This document shows positions 63,745-64,000 of a DNA stretch of 64,000 nt, one piece after another. The notes beneath the pieces were generated by a model that did not search any database, was not told where the DNA came from, and was given only the letters and a program-made list of their open reading frames with translations. Position 1 is the first letter of the stretch; the number at the start of each line of letters is the position of its first letter. The position numbers and the translations under genes are program-made. Origin of the DNA: Castellaniella sp044508625 (lineage in GTDB: Bacteria; Pseudomonadota; Gammaproteobacteria; Burkholderiales; Burkholderiaceae_B); contig JBIQHJ010000010.1 in assembly GCA_044508625.1 (NCBI GenBank), forward strand, positions 17,222-81,221, given 5' to 3'.

Positions 63745-64000
63745 ATGCAAAGCGAAACCATCACCCGTGCCCGGCGGGACACCGAGATCATCCGCATCGA
63801 CGGCCTCCAGGGGCCGGCCTGCGCCGACAAACTGGACGCCGCGCTCTCGGCCATCAAGGGCGTCAGCAGCGTCTCGGTGTCGCTGGACACGGCCAAGGCC
63901 ACCGTCACCTTCGATCCCGATCAGGTCTCGAAGCAGCGCCTGCGCGTCGCCGTCGAGGATGCCGGCTACCATGCGCTCAAGCCGGTGCACGGCGAGGACG
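63745..64000 (+). CDS. Heavy-metal-associated (HMA) domain protein, N-terminal part
   Basis: Eighty-five codons of a gene that runs off the right edge. After MQSETITRARRD comes an HMA ferredoxin-like fold: IIRIDGLQGPACADKLDAAL, then VSSVSVSLDTAKATVTFDPD. The usual CxxC has only its second Cys (Cys26 in GPAC); the first position is Gly. It could be the N-terminus of a metal-transporting P-type ATPase or a small stand-alone chaperone; the cut prevents deciding. Confidence 0.65.
   Translation, partial: MQSETITRARRDTEIIRIDGLQGPACADKLDAALSAIKGVSSVSVSLDTAKATVTFDPDQVSKQRLRVAVEDAGYHALKPVHGED

Overview
The window is high-GC DNA (by eye about two thirds G+C or more) with dense, short-spaced operons. 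Gene content suggests a betaproteobacterium of the Alcaligenaceae, close to Bordetella/Achromobacter: smg next to topoisomerase III, several TRAP and branched-chain-type ABC transporters, many LysR regulators, and nicotinate (nic) genes. That placement is inferred from gene content only. I saw no rRNA, tRNA or CRISPR array, and no gene-free stretch exceeds 300 bases.

Layout. 1-2205: end of a leucine/isovalerate (methylcrotonyl-CoA carboxylase) operon. 2307-6399: smg, gluQ and topoisomerase III with a histone-H1-like tail. 6421-6524: a long stem-loop. 6523-11189 (minus): a TRAP transporter downstream of a lone acetolactate synthase large subunit. 11300-15685 (plus): a SET-domain protein, a second TRAP transporter closed by a strong terminator, and a TSUP permease. 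15715-17051: yaeQ and paaY. 17078-24845 (minus): purine catabolic operon xdhA-xdhB-xdhC-guaD-amn. 25007-26944: two related LysR regulators facing each other. 27079-28170: uraD and allA. 28142-29071: an EamA exporter. 29220-40594: a nicotinate-type ring-cleavage cluster (nicF, tetR, nicX, nicD, nicC, a five-gene HAAT ABC transporter, lysR, nicE). 40637-48131: lysR and the glyoxylate-to-pyruvate operon gcl-hyi-glxR-ttuD-pyk. 48192-54360: a fused FAD/Fe-S 2-hydroxyacid dehydrogenase, a divergent GntR regulator and malate synthase G. 54475-55347: a MOSC protein. 55348-58401: a low-GC island with a PstI/BsuBI-type restriction-modification pair. 58402-63634: argD-like aminotransferase, lysR, mmsA and dinB. 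63745-64000: start of a metal-binding-domain gene.

How the genes fit together. XdhABC, GuaD and Amn act on purine nucleotides, bases and xanthine. UraD and AllA act on later intermediates, and AllA releases glyoxylate. The gcl operon takes glyoxylate through tartronate semialdehyde and glycerate to 2-phosphoglycerate, and Pyk closes the route at pyruvate. GlcB condenses glyoxylate with acetyl-CoA, and the fused dehydrogenase may feed in glyoxylate or another 2-oxo acid. Uricase, allantoinase and allantoicase are not in the window. In the nic block, NicC, NicX, NicD, NicF and NicE would carry 6-hydroxynicotinate to fumarate; nicotinate hydroxylase (NicAB) is absent, and an ABC uptake system is embedded in the cluster.

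Most notable signals: the nic cluster with its own ABC transporter and AT-rich control regions; paired operator-like repeats around the GntR/glcB unit; the restriction-modification island; a SET-domain protein near an H1-like tail; and a codon-phased minisatellite at the end of nicF.
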